Assembly: GCA_902778265.1 (NCBI GenBank)
Contig: CACYXI010000005.1
Coordinates: 1 to 53,115 of the forward strand
Origin: an uncultured Bacteroidales bacterium
GTDB taxonomy: Bacteria > Bacteroidota > Bacteroidia > Bacteroidales > Bacteroidaceae
Direction of reading: 5' to 3'
Length of the DNA: 53,115 bases
Shown here: one piece after another, positions 51,542 through 53,115 of the stretch
How positions within the stretch are numbered: position 1 is the stretch's first letter
Layout of the letters: the number at the start of each line of letters is the position of its first letter
Made by a program: the position numbers and the translations under genes
The notes under the pieces: model-generated
What the model saw: the letters and a program-made list of their open reading frames with translations, nothing else
Told to the model about the DNA's origin: nothing
Databases searched by the model: none

Positions 51542-51630
51542 GGTGTAGTAACCGAAACGCTCACCTGTGTTTGCGAGTGCGAGGGTCCATAGACCTTTAG
51601 GTTGTCCTTATTTGGGCGTATTGAGGGGAT

Positions 51631-51652
51631 TTCTGGCCAGGTTTGGCCAGAA
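51631..51652. repeat. GGCC-type 3'-end hairpin after MFS gene
   Basis: TTCTGGCC, AGGTTT, GGCCAGAA: perfect 8-bp stem, 8 nt past the MFS stop codon and about 20 nt before the POT coding region. Confidence 0.85.
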
Positions 51653-51660
51653 AGGTGGGC

Positions 51661-53019
51661 TTACTTCACATTTGGCTTCTGCAATCCGTAGCCATTCTTC
51701 TTATCAAGCATCAATAGCATTAATGATATGATGATGGCGAAGACTCCGAAGCCTGCGAAGATAGTCATTGACTCGGTATAGTCGATGAAGCCTGATGCGT
51801 CGGTGTTAGCCTCATTTACAGAGCCAATCCACATTGGAACCATAGACAGACCGATGTTCTGGATATAGAAAATGAGGGCGTAGGCTGTGCCGAGAAGTTT
51901 CATTGGGATAATCTTCGGAACTGATGGCCACATGGCAGAAGGAACGAGTCCGAAAGCGATGCCGAGCACTATCATCACTACAATGGCGAGAGTCCAGTTG
52001 TCGATAGGCAGGGCAAAGGTAACGTGCACAATGGTTAGCAGAATGCTTCCTGCAAGCATGAGGGTTGCGCCCTTGCCGTATTTGTCGTAGATGCTTCCGA
52101 AGAATGGGGTGAGGAAGATAGTGCCGAATGGGAGCATGGCAGGGATGAGACCTGCAAGTTCTGGATCAACTCCATACTTGAATACCATCAGTTTTGTAGC
52201 AAACTTCAGGAATGGGAATACTCCTGCATAGAACATAAGGCAGAGGAATGTGATGCACCAGAATCCTGGATTAAGGAAGAGAATTCTGAGATCAGCGAAT
52301 TTGAAGCCTTCCTCCGACTCTGATGCCTCTGTAGCTGATGCTGCGTCTTCCTTCTTATCCATCACATTATATACTAAATATGCTATAACTCCGATGCAGA
52401 GACAAGCAGCGCCAAGTCCTACAGATGCGCTTACGCCACCCATAGCCTTTGCGATAGGAAGTGATGCAGCAAGGGCAAGAGCAGTACCGATACGTGCGAG
52501 AGCCACCTGTAAGCCCATTGCAAGGGCGAGTTCATGACCTGTGAACCATTTTACGATAATCTTAGATACGGTGATACCTGCAATCTCGCATCCTACTCCG
52601 AAGATTGCAAAACCGAGACCAGCGTATGCCACCTGTGCCTGAACATCACCACCGAATGGAACCCAGATTGTTGAGCCTCCGAAATCAGTAGATACTGCCC
52701 ACCACTTTATTATAGCACCACCGAACATGAGGATGGTGGAGGTGAGACCTGTGAAGCGGATTCCGAACTTATCGAGGATGATACCTCCGAAGAAGAGCAA
52801 CAGGAGATATACGTTCATCAAGCCGTATGCGCCTGAGAACCATCCATATTCACTTGATGACCATCCGAGACCAAAGCCGTCCTCTGCACCCTTTGATGCT
52901 GTGAGCAATGGTTCGAGTGGTGACATTACGTCTGTAAAGAAATAGCCGAACATCATCGTTACTGATACGATGGTGAGGGCTGTCCAGCGTGCGACTGGTG
53001 AGTTGCTGAGTTTTTCCAT
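51661..53019 (-). CDS. MFS transporter, possibly MFSD1-like
   Basis: Twelve membrane helices in two groups of six separated by an acidic loop (DKKEDAASATEASESEEG, about 220-237). The N-terminal half has FGYFFTDVMSPLEPLL and DKFGIRFTG (motif A region), the C-terminal half GSIYDKYGKGA. The pattern resembles MFSD1-type and oxalate/formate-type carriers. The adjacent POT gene makes a peptide or amino-acid role attractive but unproved. ATG 53019 is chosen; the frame extends to 53049, but that part (GGVRGWVSF) is read from a palindromic repeat. Confidence 0.87.
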   Translation of the reverse strand: MEKLSNSPVARWTALTIVSVTMMFGYFFTDVMSPLEPLLTASKGAEDGFGLGWSSSEYGWFSGAYGLMNVYLLLLFFGGIILDKFGIRFTGLTSTILMFGGAIIKWWAVSTDFGGSTIWVPFGGDVQAQVAYAGLGFAIFGVGCEIAGITVSKIIVKWFTGHELALAMGLQVALARIGTALALAASLPIAKAMGGVSASVGLGAACLCIGVIAYLVYNVMDKKEDAASATEASESEEGFKFADLRILFLNPGFWCITFLCLMFYAGVFPFLKFATKLMVFKYGVDPELAGLIPAMLPFGTIFLTPFFGSIYDKYGKGATLMLAGSILLTIVHVTFALPIDNWTLAIVVMIVLGIAFGLVPSAMWPSVPKIIPMKLLGTAYALIFYIQNIGLSMVPMWIGSVNEANTDASGFIDYTESMTIFAGFGVFAIIISLMLLMLDKKNGYGLQKPNVK

Positions 53020-53022
53020 AAA

Positions 53023-53069
53023 AGAGACCCACCCCCGTACCCCTCCCATAAAGGGAGGGGAGTAGATAG
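53023..53069. repeat. CCCCTCCC/GGGAGGGG palindromic element
   Basis: Same orientation and nearly the same sequence as 30796-30836 (GACCCACCCCCGT, stem CCCCTCCC/GGGAGGGG, then AGTAGATA). It lies in the MFS gene leader. The remaining 46 bases to the window end show nothing. Confidence 0.85.
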
Positions 53070-53115
53070 TATTTATCGTTAAAGGGAGTTCATTGGGCTA
53101 TTTTGATGTTTGTTA

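Overview
The window looks like chromosome from a member of the Bacteroidales, most likely Prevotellaceae (Prevotella/Segatella-like). This rests on perfect Bacteroidetes promoter motifs (TTG about 20 nt upstream of TAnnTTTG), a BspA-type leucine-rich-repeat surface protein, a DUF4105/Lnb lipoprotein acyltransferase, a Bacteroidetes-sized SecA, LptC/LptD homologues, a POT transporter, and intergenic spaces packed with short palindromes. The species cannot be fixed from sequence alone.

Layout. 1-3.4 kb: a cupin-phosphomannose isomerase fusion (manA), a 185-bp MITE-like element and a lone tyrosine integrase next to the 3' end of tRNA-Gln(CTG). 3.7-7.3 kb: rsfS-ftsH-cdsA and tRNA-Arg(CCG). 7.5-13.1 kb: a TonB-C-domain protein, an acyl-ligase/carrier/acyltransferase fusion, a reverse rubrerythrin and a PerR-like regulator. 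13.7-25.7 kb (all minus): secA, an ABC ATPase, an unknown 146-aa protein, manC-gmd-fcl, purA, hisS and a truncated pectin-type esterase. With manA, the window holds the route from fructose-6-phosphate to GDP-L-fucose except phosphomannomutase. 25.8-42.9 kb: envelope biogenesis, namely a PafA-like pseudoenzyme coupled to lnb, an outer-membrane barrel, lptC, a CNNM/CorC protein, a 2-kb non-coding repeat and RNA region, a PpiD/SurA-like foldase, lptD, an SGNH hydrolase and a BspA protein. 43.0-50.0 kb: the RDD / SpoIIM-DUF4129-DUF4350-MoxR-DUF58 cluster from a divergent promoter. 50.1-53.0 kb: a POT peptide transporter and an MFS protein.

The most unusual content is not protein-coding. (1) A CTCCC...GGGAG palindrome family is inserted twice in frame in manA (12 identical residues each) and also forms the end of lptC and the beginning of the CNNM gene. 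(2) A family of GGCC-AAAnnn-GGCC hairpins with covarying outer stems sits at or just after almost every stop codon between 42.9 and 51.7 kb. (3) 33.54-33.89 kb is a modular candidate structured RNA: five bulged hairpins and two 41-nt related spacers, ending in a terminator-like hairpin. (4) Interleaved inverted repeats (A-B-A'-B') lie at 32.68-32.97 kb. (5) Several families of short tandem arrays (periods 7, 8, 9 and 11) are found, many of them as inverted pairs, and two of the 11-nt arrays lie downstream of orphan promoter motifs. (6) The POT gene keeps its ExxERFxYY-type motif upstream of any available start codon.
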